DNA of 9,932 nt. Source: M55B129 sp034189085. GTDB lineage: Bacteria; Bacillota; Dethiobacteria; DTU022. Position 1 is the first letter of the stretch, and each line of letters begins with the position of its first letter. The translations under genes were made by a program, and so were the position numbers. The notes beneath the pieces are model-generated. The model saw nothing but the letters and a program-made list of their open reading frames with translations. It was not told the DNA's origin and made no database searches. This document shows, one piece after another, positions 1 to 6,402 of this stretch. The DNA lies in assembly GCA_034189085.1 (NCBI GenBank), contig JAXHVH010000054.1:1-9932 (forward strand), given 5' to 3'.

Positions 1-161
1 TTGGCAGGGAAAAGGGAGAAAAGTGAAAAAGGGAAACTCATGTTCAGTTAAAACCAATCCCCATATAAGGAGTAAAGGGTCCTCTCTGATTTATTTTGAT
101 CAGTAAAGGACAAAGTCCTGTTAGTAAGGATGAAGGTAGAAGAAATATTCGAAATTATATT

Positions 162-170
162 TGTTATAAT
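162..170 (+). promoter_or_regulatory. Candidate extended -10 promoter for the GNAT remnant
   Basis: TG-T-TATAAT at 162-170 is a perfect extended -10 element. No convincing -35 hexamer lies 16-18 bases upstream, which is acceptable for an extended -10 promoter. It would start transcription near 177, about 57 bases before the ATG at 234. The rest of 1-233 shows no coding frame I can support, only a small hairpin, AGGAC-AAA-GTCCT at 107-119. The promoter is inferred from sequence only. Confidence 0.45.
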
Positions 171-233
171 ATATTTTGATAAAGGGCATTAAGAAAGGTT
201 GATCCTGTTTTAGGCCAAAGGAGCAATTCTATT

Positions 234-535
234 ATGGAAATAAGAGAATCAACTGAGGTGGATTTAAAGGGTTTGCTGGCCGTAAACAAGCAGGCTTTTG
301 GAAATATTGAAGGGCCGGAAGTGGTAGAACTGGTTCAGGGCTTGCTGGCTGATCCAACCGCTGAGCCTCGTCTTTCCCTGGTGGTATTGAAGGGATGCCG
401 GATAATTGGGCACATCCTTTTACGAGGGCACAAATTGAAGCAAATGAACCGATTAAGGCGGCATGCCTGGTCCCGCTGGCAGTGGCTGTCGATTATCAGA
501 ACCGTGGTATCGGCAGCAGGCTTATTGAGGAGGGC
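234..535 (+). pseudogene. GNAT N-acetyltransferase, N-terminal part, frameshifted and truncated
   Basis: This is the front of a GCN5-related acetyltransferase, a family that moves acetyl from acetyl-CoA to an amine; the substrate cannot be told. It starts at ATG 234 behind AAAGGAG at 217-223. The first 62 or so codons read as a normal GNAT start (MEIRESTEVDLKGLL) up to GHIL. The family-like reading then continues in another frame: FTRAQIEANEPIKAACL, then VPLAVAVDYQNRGIGSRLIE, which carries the acetyl-CoA-binding R-G-I-G-S motif. The switch lies in the four-T run at 418-421; one extra T would restore a single frame. Homology stops at about 535, where ABC ATPase sequence begins, so the last roughly 60-70 residues of a usual 160-170 residue protein are missing. 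A functional product is very unlikely unless both lesions are artefacts. Confidence 0.85.
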
Positions 536-1050
536 TCCTCCGTCGCCTCAGTATTGCCATGGCCTTAATCTCGGATCCGAAAGTGCTGTTTCTTGATGAG
601 CCGACCATGGGGCTGGATCCGAAATCGAGAAAAACCCTCTGGTCTTTGATTCGCTACCTGCGGAGCAAGAAAACTGTTTTTCTGACAACTCACTATCTTG
701 AAGAAGCAGATGCCCTTGCCGATAGGATTGCCATCATTGATCAGGGCAGGCTGGTAGCTCTTGGTACCTCTGAAGAGCTTAAAAGGCATCTGGGTGGTAT
801 GCAGGTAATGACAGTTAAGGCTGATAGCCTGTCGCCTGCTGCCATGAAGAACCTGAAAAAGATCTATCCGCAAACAGCGGTTGCCGATAGTCATCTAATA
901 ATTAAGGCTGAAAAGCTTGATTTCAACAAAGTAGTTGATCTTTTGCGGGGCGAGGGAGTAAAGATTAACTGGTTATCGATGAAGGAGCCAACCCTTGATG
1001 AAATATATCTGAAGAGCACCGGAAGGACCAGGGACAATGAAATTATTTAG
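529..1050 (+). pseudogene. ABC-2 type transporter ATP-binding protein, C-terminal part
   Basis: This is the back half of the ATPase subunit of an ABC-2 exporter (DrrA/CcmA-like). In frame from 529 it reads GGLLRRLSIAMALISDP, matching the end of the LSGG signature. Then come Walker B (VLFLDEPT, about nt 583-606), the D-loop GLDP, the switch histidine in TTHYLEEAD, and a C-terminal accessory domain ending in the typical EPTLDEIYLKSTGR. Walker A, the Q-loop and the first residue pairs of the signature are absent, so about 130-140 N-terminal residues are lost and the piece cannot bind ATP normally. A TGA at 526-528 closes the frame upstream. ATG 559 is only an internal methionine (AMA) and has no ribosome binding site. 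It overlaps the permease remnant by 14 bases, a normal arrangement for these operons, so the ATPase-permease junction itself looks native. It ends in TAG. Confidence 0.88.
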
Positions 1051-1384
1051 CCTGGCAATTTTGACTCCCGTTGCTGTAATTTGTATCGGAATCGGTATGG
1101 TTCTTGGCTCACTGTTTACGGAGAACCAGGTTGCTGCGGCGGGGTCAATAATTATTGTCGTCATCTCGCTGTTCAGTGGGGCCTGGATGAATCTGGAAAT
1201 GGTCGGCGGAGTATTTGAAAAAGTTGGTTATATTTTGCCCTTTGCCCATGCCGTGGATGCCGCCAGGGCAGTTATAAACGGGGCGCAGCTGTCCGCGGTA
1301 AGCGATAAGCTTTACTGGATTGTTTCCTACCTGGTAGTTTTTATTTGCGCCGGCATTTTATCCTTCCGTCGGTTCCATTGTTAA
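1037..1384 (+). pseudogene. ABC-2 type transporter permease, C-terminal half
   Basis: This 115-residue frame matches the second half of an ABC-2 membrane subunit. There is a hydrophobic segment at residues 5-27, then the conserved GSLFTENQVAAAGSIIIV region and a second segment, then the FSGAWMNLEMVGG and LPFAHAVDAARAVI motifs, and a final membrane segment before the basic tail FRRFHC. Family members are usually 240-270 residues with six helices; here the first two or three helices and the coupling region are missing. The ATG overlaps the ATPase end, and MKLFS could be the true N-terminus followed directly by an in-frame internal deletion, or it could be a chance start. The exact junction cannot be placed from sequence alone. 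Transport function is unlikely. Confidence 0.75.
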
Positions 1385-1512
1385 TCCTCCAATCTTTTTT
1401 CAGCAGATAAAAAAATACGAAAAATCTATGCGGGGAATGACTGCCTGTAATCAATTCGGTTTATATTTCACTCAATGGCTTCTTTTCAGCAGCCAGAGTT
1501 ACCGGCGGCAAG

Positions 1513-1712
1513 TCAGCGAAAGATCCTTTTCATTTCACTTTTTGCTTCCTCTGAAAACATTTTGATATAGTTTCTAATATTGCTGAGATGTTTTAACCCC
1601 AAAGATTTATCTATCCCCGGAGGGGCATATGTTGTATAGAGCGCCTGGCTTGTTGAAGGGCCGATCGCGGTTCGCCTGTCCGAGCCTCGCAGGATGCTCG
1701 ATAGGATTCCAA
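1513..1712 (-). pseudogene. Start-less C-terminal remnant of an unrecognised gene
   Basis: The minus strand here has an open, protein-like frame ending in TGA (1515-1513). It reads from the high-coordinate side GILSSILRGSDRRTAIGP, STSQALYTTYAPPGIDK, SLGLKHLSNIRNYIKMF, then SEEAKSEMKRIFR. It has a balanced composition and an amphipathic, charged C-terminus, and looks like the last 60-65 residues of a soluble protein. The frame remains open to 1758 inside the lipoprotein gene, but in a different frame from that gene, and no ATG, GTG or TTG with a ribosome binding site precedes the protein-like part. I do not recognise the family. It sits immediately after the lipoprotein stop codon, as if the rest of the gene had been removed. 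The remaining bases 1385-1512 show nothing coding. Confidence 0.5.
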
Positions 1713-2456
1713 TTAATTCAATGTGTATTCGGCTGTAACAGTTCCCCTGACAATTATATCACCGGGAGTAATAGGAGTTTCCGCTGAGCCCATGGCCATC
1801 TCTTCCTGGACCATTTCATCCCGGAGCCTGAAAGGGACATAATCGCTTCTTTCCTCTTTGATACTATGCAGGCCGCCGAGTTTTTGACCGGCACTTTCAG
1901 CAATAGCCTCGGCTTTGCGGAAGGCCTGTTCTGTTGCTGCTCCCAGGGCTTCCATTAGTAATTCCTGTGGATCCTTAAGTTCAAAAGAGATGTAATTGAT
2001 ATTGTTTGCCCCTGCTTTAACCGTTAAATCGACAATTTCTCCCACGGCATCGAGCTTATCGGTAGTGGCAATAATTTCATTAGTCGCCTGGTAGTAGGTC
2101 GTTTCTTCTCCCATGGCCGGTTGTTCCCTGACCCGTTCCCGAAAAGTGTAAAGGGTATATGAACCGGTTTCCAGTTCTTCATCAGTTAATCCGTAATCTT
2201 TTAAAGCGTCCAGAACCGCATTGGCCAACCTGGCATTTTCTTCAACTGCATCTTTTGCCGAAGTGTCGCGGGTCATGATGGCAACACTGATTTTGGCCTG
2301 ATCTGGTTCAGCGGTTATTTCCGCTTCCCCGTAGGTCTGAATAATGCTCGGGGAATCGGCAGAACCTGCAGCAGGCTGGTCTCCGCCACAGCCGGTAAGC
2401 AGCATAGTCACGACCAGCATAGCTACGAGAACAAGAAACATGGATTTACCACGCAT
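1713..2456 (-). CDS. SIMPL domain-containing (DUF541) lipoprotein
   Basis: This 247-residue protein has a lipoprotein signal peptide: basic MRGK, a hydrophobic stretch at residues 6-20, and the lipobox L-T-G-C with the acylated cysteine at 23, followed by a flexible GGDQPAAG linker. It is therefore probably anchored on the outside of the cytoplasmic membrane. From about residue 40 it follows the SIMPL pattern (relatives: E. coli YggE, Brucella BP26/Omp28): TYGEAEITAEPDQAKISVAI, then VLDALKDYGLTDEELETGSYT, then a central YQATNEIIATT segment and a C-terminal PGDIIVRGTVTAEYTLN strand. The molecular role of the family is poorly defined; YggE is linked to oxidative-stress tolerance, and BP26 forms ring-like oligomers. 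The start at 2456 has a G-rich ribosome binding site (AAGGGGG on the minus strand, about 9 bases upstream). It stands alone, divergent from mscL, and appears intact. Confidence 0.88.
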   Translation of the reverse strand: MRGKSMFLVLVAMLVVTMLLTGCGGDQPAAGSADSPSIIQTYGEAEITAEPDQAKISVAIMTRDTSAKDAVEENARLANAVLDALKDYGLTDEELETGSYTLYTFRERVREQPAMGEETTYYQATNEIIATTDKLDAVGEIVDLTVKAGANNINYISFELKDPQELLMEALGAATEQAFRKAEAIAESAGQKLGGLHSIKEERSDYVPFRLRDEMVQEEMAMGSAETPITPGDIIVRGTVTAEYTLN

Positions 2457-2846
2457 GGTTCAAAGCCCCCTTTTTATTGGTATTGCTGATTTAAAGTTAA
2501 CCATGGTAATCTTAATAAAATACTATTCATCCTGTTTCTTTTATATCATAAACGTTTTTATCGGGGAAGAGGTAGAATGCAACCGGCTAATATTGGGAAG
2601 GGTTCAGGTTTATAATTAAGTACATATTTGCAAGTTTCATTTCTTTGCTAAAATGAAGTGGATGGCTACGGATTGGGTGATTCTGCGGCAGGACTATAGG
2701 ACTATAATGGAATAAAGAAACATCTGGTTAACTCAACAAAATTAAATTTTTTAGTGCATGTTCAATGCTGAGGCAGCCAGTTGAATTGAAGAAGACAGAC
2801 AAAGCTGGTTAAGGGAAAATTAAAAGTCAAGTGGAGGTAAAAAGTT
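2457..2846. other. Non-coding divergent region between the SIMPL gene and mscL
   Basis: No frame in these 390 bases reads like a protein. It holds the lipoprotein ribosome binding site (minus strand), an AT-rich stretch at 2500-2560 that probably contains the lipoprotein promoter, and candidate mscL promoter elements. It also has a perfect tandem duplication of GGACTATA at 2691-2706, whose second copy runs into a TATAAT at 2703-2708 with no good -35. Confidence 0.6.
2628..2654 (+). promoter_or_regulatory. Candidate promoter for the mscL remnant
   Basis: TTGCAA at 2628-2633 and TAAAAT at 2649-2654 are 15 bases apart (16 if TTTGCA is taken), and the -10 carries the extended TG-C element at 2646-2648. 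Transcription would start near 2661, about 185 bases before mscL. The alternative is TATAAT at 2703-2708. Both are motif-based guesses. Confidence 0.35.
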
Positions 2847-3026
2847 GTGTTGAAAGAATTCAAAGAGTTTATAACGCGGGGTAATGTGGTGGATCTGGCG
2901 GTTGCTGTTATTATCGGCGGAGCTTTTGGTAAAATTATTGCATCTCTGGTTGAAAATATCTTCATGCCGTTGGTTGGTATATTGATGGGAGGTGTATCGT
3001 TCTTTCCTGATGCTTTGTCTCCCTGA
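2847..3026 (+). pseudogene. mscL: Large-conductance mechanosensitive channel, N-terminal fragment
   Basis: Starting at GTG 2847 behind GTGGAGGT (2831-2838), the frame gives VLKEFKEFITRGNVVDLAV, AVIIGGAFGKIIASLVEN, IFMPLVGILMGGVSF. This is an almost textbook MscL beginning: amphipathic S1 helix, the RGNVVDLAV pore-lining start of TM1, and the loop toward the periplasm. After about residue 52 the likeness ends and the frame runs FPDALSP to a TGA. MscL is normally 130-155 residues, so the periplasmic loop, TM2 and cytoplasmic helix are missing, and no frame in 3027-3215 encodes them. A pentameric channel cannot form from this piece. The start, RBS and spacing are intact, so the loss appears recent or is an assembly gap. 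The intact family homologue would be an osmotic emergency valve. Confidence 0.88.
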
Positions 3027-3124
3027 AAAAGCGCTCATATAACATGATAATGTCGGTGACCGGAGCAAACGGCACTGATAGCAGAAATGAAGCTGGATTG
3101 ATTCCTCAATTTTCCCATAAAAAG

Positions 3125-3133
3125 TGTTATAAT
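3125..3133 (+). promoter_or_regulatory. Candidate extended -10 promoter for corA
   Basis: TG-T-TATAAT at 3125-3133 is a perfect extended -10 element 83 bases before the corA GTG. The nearest TTGATT (3098-3103) is 24 bases upstream, too far for a standard -35, so the promoter would depend on the TG motif. It lies just after the point where mscL sequence is lost. Confidence 0.5.
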
Positions 3134-3215
3134 GCCTGTATAATTAAAGATTGTGACCAGGAGCAATTTCTGATATACCGGAAGTAATTTTTAGAGTGGG
3201 AGGAGGTTTGGCCGC

Positions 3216-4283
3216 GTGTTCAAGAAAGCCATCGGGCAATCATATAAAGCCGGCTTGCCCCCGGGTTCTTTAGTTCACGTTGGAGAATTAAAGAGCGATA
3301 CGACTGAAGTTACGGTGTGCGGATATGGTGAAGATTTTTACCGGGAGAATAAAACATCTGAACCCGAAGAATGCCTCTCCCTGCTTGAAAAGGAAGCTGT
3401 TGTAGTATGGGTCAACCTTGACGGCCTGGCTGATATTGAAATGCTGCAGAGAATAGGTGATTTTTTTAACCTGCATCGTCTAACCCTGGAAGATATTTTA
3501 AACAATGAGCAGCGGCCGCGGCAGGAAGCCTATGAAAATTATACCTATGTTGTATTAAAGGCACTGGTTTACAACGATGATCAAAACCGAATTGACACTG
3601 AACAGGTCAGCATCGTAATCGGCGGCAATTACGTGTTCTCTGCATGTGAGCGGAAAACGGAATTATTTGATACTTTACGTAAACGCCTTGCTTCGCATAA
3701 GAGCGGTATTCGTAAAAAGGGTGCCGATTACCTGGCCTATGCAATTATGGATATAGTGGTGGATGGCTATTTTCCCGTACTGGAAAAAGTGAGTGATCAC
3801 CTGGAAAATCTTGAAGAATTACTGCTGGAAAACCCGGAAGAAAAAAATCTTCATACAGTACACCACCTGAAAAGGGAAATGCTTGGCATGCGTCAGGCAG
3901 TATGGCCTTTAAGAGAGGCCTTAATTGGCCTGGAAAAATCTGATTCAATATTTATCCAAACGGATAATGCTTTTCACCTGCGTGATGTCTATTCCCACAC
4001 TGTCCAGATTATTGAGACGACCGAAATCTACCGGGAAATTCTGTCCGGCCTGCTCGAAACCTATCTTTCCAGTGTTAACAACCGGCTGAATGAAGTAATG
4101 AAAATCCTGACCATTTTTTCAGCCATTTTTATCCCTTTGACCCTGATTTCCGGTATTTACGGGATGAACTTTGCTTATATGCCGGAACTGAACTGGCGTT
4201 ATGGTTATCCCTTTTCCCTTGGCCTGATGGCAGTGGTGGCTATCTTCATGCTTCTTTATTTCAGGCGAAAGAAATGGTTCTAA
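3216..4283 (+). CDS. corA: CorA-type magnesium/cobalt transporter
   Basis: This 355-residue protein has normal CorA length and architecture. It has a large cytoplasmic alpha/beta N-terminal domain (about 1-170, with the conserved VWVNLDGL and LHRLTLEDILNNEQRPR), a long helical stalk (about 170-290), then TM1 (about 295-315) ending in the signature G-M-N at residues 316-318. A short acidic outer loop (PELNWRYGYPF), TM2 (about 333-350) and the basic tail RRKKWF follow. The family forms homopentamers in the cytoplasmic membrane and admits Mg2+ (also Co2+ and Ni2+) down the electrochemical gradient, gated by Mg2+ bound between cytoplasmic domains. The GTG start is fixed by AGGAGGT at 3201-3207, eight bases upstream. 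Its TAA overlaps the ATG of a small membrane ORF, suggesting translational coupling. No M-box riboswitch fits in the short leader. Confidence 0.96.
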   Translation: MFKKAIGQSYKAGLPPGSLVHVGELKSDTTEVTVCGYGEDFYRENKTSEPEECLSLLEKEAVVVWVNLDGLADIEMLQRIGDFFNLHRLTLEDILNNEQRPRQEAYENYTYVVLKALVYNDDQNRIDTEQVSIVIGGNYVFSACERKTELFDTLRKRLASHKSGIRKKGADYLAYAIMDIVVDGYFPVLEKVSDHLENLEELLLENPEEKNLHTVHHLKREMLGMRQAVWPLREALIGLEKSDSIFIQTDNAFHLRDVYSHTVQIIETTEIYREILSGLLETYLSSVNNRLNEVMKILTIFSAIFIPLTLISGIYGMNFAYMPELNWRYGYPFSLGLMAVVAIFMLLYFRRKKWF

Positions 4284-4435
4284 TGGGCCGGGTGTTTGTG
4301 TTATCCCTGCTGATTAAAATTCCATATATCGAGTGGATCATCAATCTGGCCTCGGTACTCTTTGCCGCCAGTGCATTTATCCTTTATATAGTCGACAAAA
4401 AGACTAAAAGGACATTACAGTGGAAGAGCAATTAG
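4283..4435 (+). CDS. Small single-helix membrane protein overlapping the corA stop
   Basis: A 50-residue ORF begins at the ATG in TAATG, sharing one base with the corA stop. The product is MGRVFVLSLLIKIPYIEW, INLASVLFAASAFILYIV, then DKKTKRTLQWKSN. It has one strong membrane helix (about residues 18-37) and a lysine/arginine-rich tail that by the positive-inside rule would face the cytoplasm. There is no independent ribosome binding site, so expression would depend on re-initiation after corA. It ends in TAG, 49 bases before rsgA. I do not recognise the family. It could be a small CorA-associated or stress membrane peptide, or the C-terminal stub of a larger membrane protein, given how many truncated genes lie nearby. 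The hydrophobic/basic organisation and stop-start overlap are seen; the role is unknown. Confidence 0.5.
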   Translation: MGRVFVLSLLIKIPYIEWIINLASVLFAASAFILYIVDKKTKRTLQWKSN

Positions 4436-4448
4436 GGTAACGAAATTT

Positions 4449-4465
4449 ATTAGTCGCAAACTAAT
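4449..4465. repeat. Short inverted repeat upstream of rsgA
   Basis: ATTAGT-CGCAA-ACTAAT is a perfect 6-base inverted repeat with a 5-base centre, ending 5 bases before the rsgA ribosome binding site. It could be an operator or a small leader hairpin affecting rsgA translation. No known regulator is assigned. Confidence 0.4.
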
Positions 4466-4484
4466 CTCGAGGAGAACAGCAAGA

Positions 4485-5564
4485 ATGGATACCAATCTGA
4501 TTAATCTCGGTTTTAACGAAAAATACAAACAGGAGGCATCCTGTTATGAAGGGCTTTTCCCTGCCAGGATCACTGCCCAGCACAAAAATCTTTACAGGGC
4601 TGCAACCATGAAAGGTGAAGTGACGGCCGGGGCGGCGGGCAGGCTGCGGCATAATGCCACCTGCCCGGCTGACTTTCCGGCGGTGGGTGATTTTGTCATG
4701 CTCGACCGGGAAAGAGATGAAAATGGACCGGCCGTAATCCATGCTGTTCTGGGCAGGAAAAGTGTTTTTGAACGGAAAGCGGCCGGCACTGCTAATGAGG
4801 TGCAGGTTGTCGCTGCCAACATTGATACTGCTTTTATCTGCATGGCTTTAAACAGGGATTTTAACCTTCGTCGGCTTGAACGTTACCTGGCCATAGCCTG
4901 GTCCGGCGGCGCGCTGCCCGTGGTGGTGCTGACCAAGGCGGATTTATGCGAAGATGTGGAAGAAAAGCTTTCGGTAACCGAGGCAGTTGCTCCCGGTGTG
5001 GATATTCTGGTGACGTCGGGACTGACTGCTGACGGTTGGACTGAGCTGAAAAAATATGTTGCTTACGGGGAAACGGTGGCCTTTATTGGTTCATCCGGAG
5101 TGGGCAAGTCTACTTTGATCAATCGCCTCATGGGCGATGAGATTCTGGAAACAGGGAAAACAAGAAGCGATGACAAGGGCCGGCATGTTACTACCAGGAG
5201 AGAGTTGATCCTTACTCCCGCAGGCGGGGCGGTCATTGATACCCCGGGAATGCGGGAGCTCGGTGTTGACAGTGTGGATCTGGCCAGTTCCTTTGCCGAT
5301 ATCGATGAGCTGGCTGAAAAATGCCGGTTCAGAGACTGCAGCCATGACCGTGAACCGGGCTGCGCGGTCAGAAAAGCGATAGGAGAGGGTCTGCTCGACG
5401 AAAAGAGGCTTGAAAATTACCGCAAGCTGAAGAAAGAAGCTCGCTACGAAGGATTGAATTCCAGGGAGATAGAAAAAGAAAAGAGCAATGAGATGTTTTC
5501 CGGTTTTGACGGAGTAAAAAATTTCCGCGATTACATCAAGCACAAAAGCAAACATTCAAGGTGA
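4485..5564 (+). CDS. rsgA: Small ribosomal subunit biogenesis GTPase RsgA
   Basis: This 359-residue protein is a circularly permuted GTPase of the YjeQ/RsgA family. It acts late in 30S assembly: it docks near the decoding centre, checks maturation, and leaves on GTP hydrolysis. An N-terminal OB-fold domain (about 35-105, with PAVGDFVML) precedes the G domain, whose motifs come in permuted order: G4 LTKAD (149-153), G1/P-loop GSSGVGKST (202-210), a switch region around TTRRELILT, and G3 DTPG (252-255). The family's C-terminal zinc knuckle follows, C280-x4-C285-x-H287-x5-C293 (CRFRDCSH...GC). A highly charged tail ends at KHSR. AGGAG at 4470-4474, ten bases upstream, supports ATG 4485. It may be cotranscribed with corA, but function gives no link. 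It converges on alkD with only 22 bases between stop codons, and a strong hairpin follows. Confidence 0.96.
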   Translation: MDTNLINLGFNEKYKQEASCYEGLFPARITAQHKNLYRAATMKGEVTAGAAGRLRHNATCPADFPAVGDFVMLDRERDENGPAVIHAVLGRKSVFERKAAGTANEVQVVAANIDTAFICMALNRDFNLRRLERYLAIAWSGGALPVVVLTKADLCEDVEEKLSVTEAVAPGVDILVTSGLTADGWTELKKYVAYGETVAFIGSSGVGKSTLINRLMGDEILETGKTRSDDKGRHVTTRRELILTPAGGAVIDTPGMRELGVDSVDLASSFADIDELAEKCRFRDCSHDREPGCAVRKAIGEGLLDEKRLENYRKLKKEARYEGLNSREIEKEKSNEMFSGFDGVKNFRDYIKHKSKHSR

Positions 5565-5586
5565 TCGGTTTAACAGTTAGACGATT

Positions 5587-6306
5587 TTAAATTTGACCCT
5601 GCAGGAATTTTTTCCGCACTGCGGGGTTAAATTTTTCTATAGCATAACGCAGCATAGTCCGGGGCATTTCCCGGTACCGTGTTTTAAGGAAATCAAACTC
5701 TGTTTGATAATCTATTTTGCCGATTTCTCGTAGCATCCAGCCTGTTGCCTTGTGAATCAGGTCGTGGTCGTGGTGAAGCAGGGAATCGATGATCTTCAGA
5801 GCATCGCTGAAGTCGCCCCGTTTAATGAAATAAAAAGTGGCCAGGACGGCAATGCGCTGTTTCCACAATTCACCGGAACCGGCCAGCCTGTAGAGGATAG
5901 TCCTGTCTTTTTTATAGTCATACAGATGACGACCGAGGATATACGGGGCCGATGAATCTACCAGGTCCCAATTGTTAATGCCCTGCAGGTTGGCCAGGTA
6001 AAAGTCAAATAGAGCCTGCCGCTCCTGCTTTTCCCCGGCCCGATCATATTTGTAAACCAGGATGAAGAGGGCAGTTTGTCTGTGTTCGTGGTAAGGGCTG
6101 TCCACTAAATCTTTGAGCTCATCCAGACTGATAGAACGGAAATACCGGCGGGCTATTTTTCGCTGGTCAGGTCCTTTAATGCCCAGGAAAAGATCTCCTT
6201 CACCGTAACCGTCCGGGTACGCCCGAAAGAATTTGGGCAGAAAAACAGCTTTTTCCGGATTTTTTAGTTCATTCAGTTCTTCTTTGATTGCTGCCGCTTC
6301 ACTCAT
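5587..6306 (-). CDS. AlkD-like DNA alkylation repair glycosylase
   Basis: This 239-residue all-helical protein fits the AlkD/HEAT-like DNA glycosylase family (usual length 220-240). The family excises positively charged alkylated bases such as 3-methyladenine and 7-methylguanine without flipping the base. Family landmarks are seen: FFRAYPDGYGEGDLFLGIKGP near the start, then NNWDLVDSSAPYILG, where W113 and D117 match Bacillus cereus AlkD W109 and catalytic D113. LWKQRIAVLATFYFIKRGDF carries R151 near the place of AlkD R148, and W190 in KATGWMLREIGK matches W187. All the catalytic-cleft residues I can place are present. AAGGAGG (minus strand, 6315-6321) is 8 bases before ATG 6306. It is second in a minus-strand pair, 96 bases after the GH18 gene; it may share that promoter, though no functional link is apparent. 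No symbol is given because alkC/alkD naming within the family varies. Confidence 0.92.
   Translation of the reverse strand: MSEAAAIKEELNELKNPEKAVFLPKFFRAYPDGYGEGDLFLGIKGPDQRKIARRYFRSISLDELKDLVDSPYHEHRQTALFILVYKYDRAGEKQERQALFDFYLANLQGINNWDLVDSSAPYILGRHLYDYKKDRTILYRLAGSGELWKQRIAVLATFYFIKRGDFSDALKIIDSLLHHDHDLIHKATGWMLREIGKIDYQTEFDFLKTRYREMPRTMLRYAIEKFNPAVRKKFLQGQI
5589..5634. terminator. Long hairpin between convergent rsgA and alkD
   Basis: The arms at 5589-5604 and 5619-5634 pair over all 16 positions (14 Watson-Crick, two G-U on the plus-strand RNA) around a 14-base centre. The plus strand continues with a T-rich run, fitting a rho-independent terminator for rsgA. The hairpin lies inside the last 16 codons of alkD, so it may also act on the minus-strand transcript, where the G-U pairs become A-C mismatches and the stem is weaker. 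Confidence 0.65.
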
Positions 6307-6402
6307 TTATAATGCCTCCTTCTTTGTTTCAGTTTCAGCTGTGCCGGCAGGAATACAGGCCCTGTTGTTTCACTTTTTCACCGGTTAAATGGAGAAGCCG
6401 GA

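Noticed and set aside
1681..1700. CGAGC...GCTCG inverted repeat as the terminator of the SIMPL gene
   Set aside because: Only 5-base arms with a 10-base loop, no U-run, and it lies within the protein-like remnant.
2691..2706. GGACTATA tandem duplication as a mobile-element target site duplication
   Set aside because: The two copies are directly adjacent with nothing between them, so there is no inserted element; simple slippage is enough.
3044..3187. 47-codon ORF between the mscL remnant and corA
   Set aside because: It overlaps the extended -10 promoter, has no ribosome binding site and no recognisable protein pattern.
5091..5555. 154-codon minus-strand ORF inside rsgA
   Set aside because: It is the antisense shadow of conserved RsgA motifs (P-loop, zinc knuckle) and has no protein-family features.
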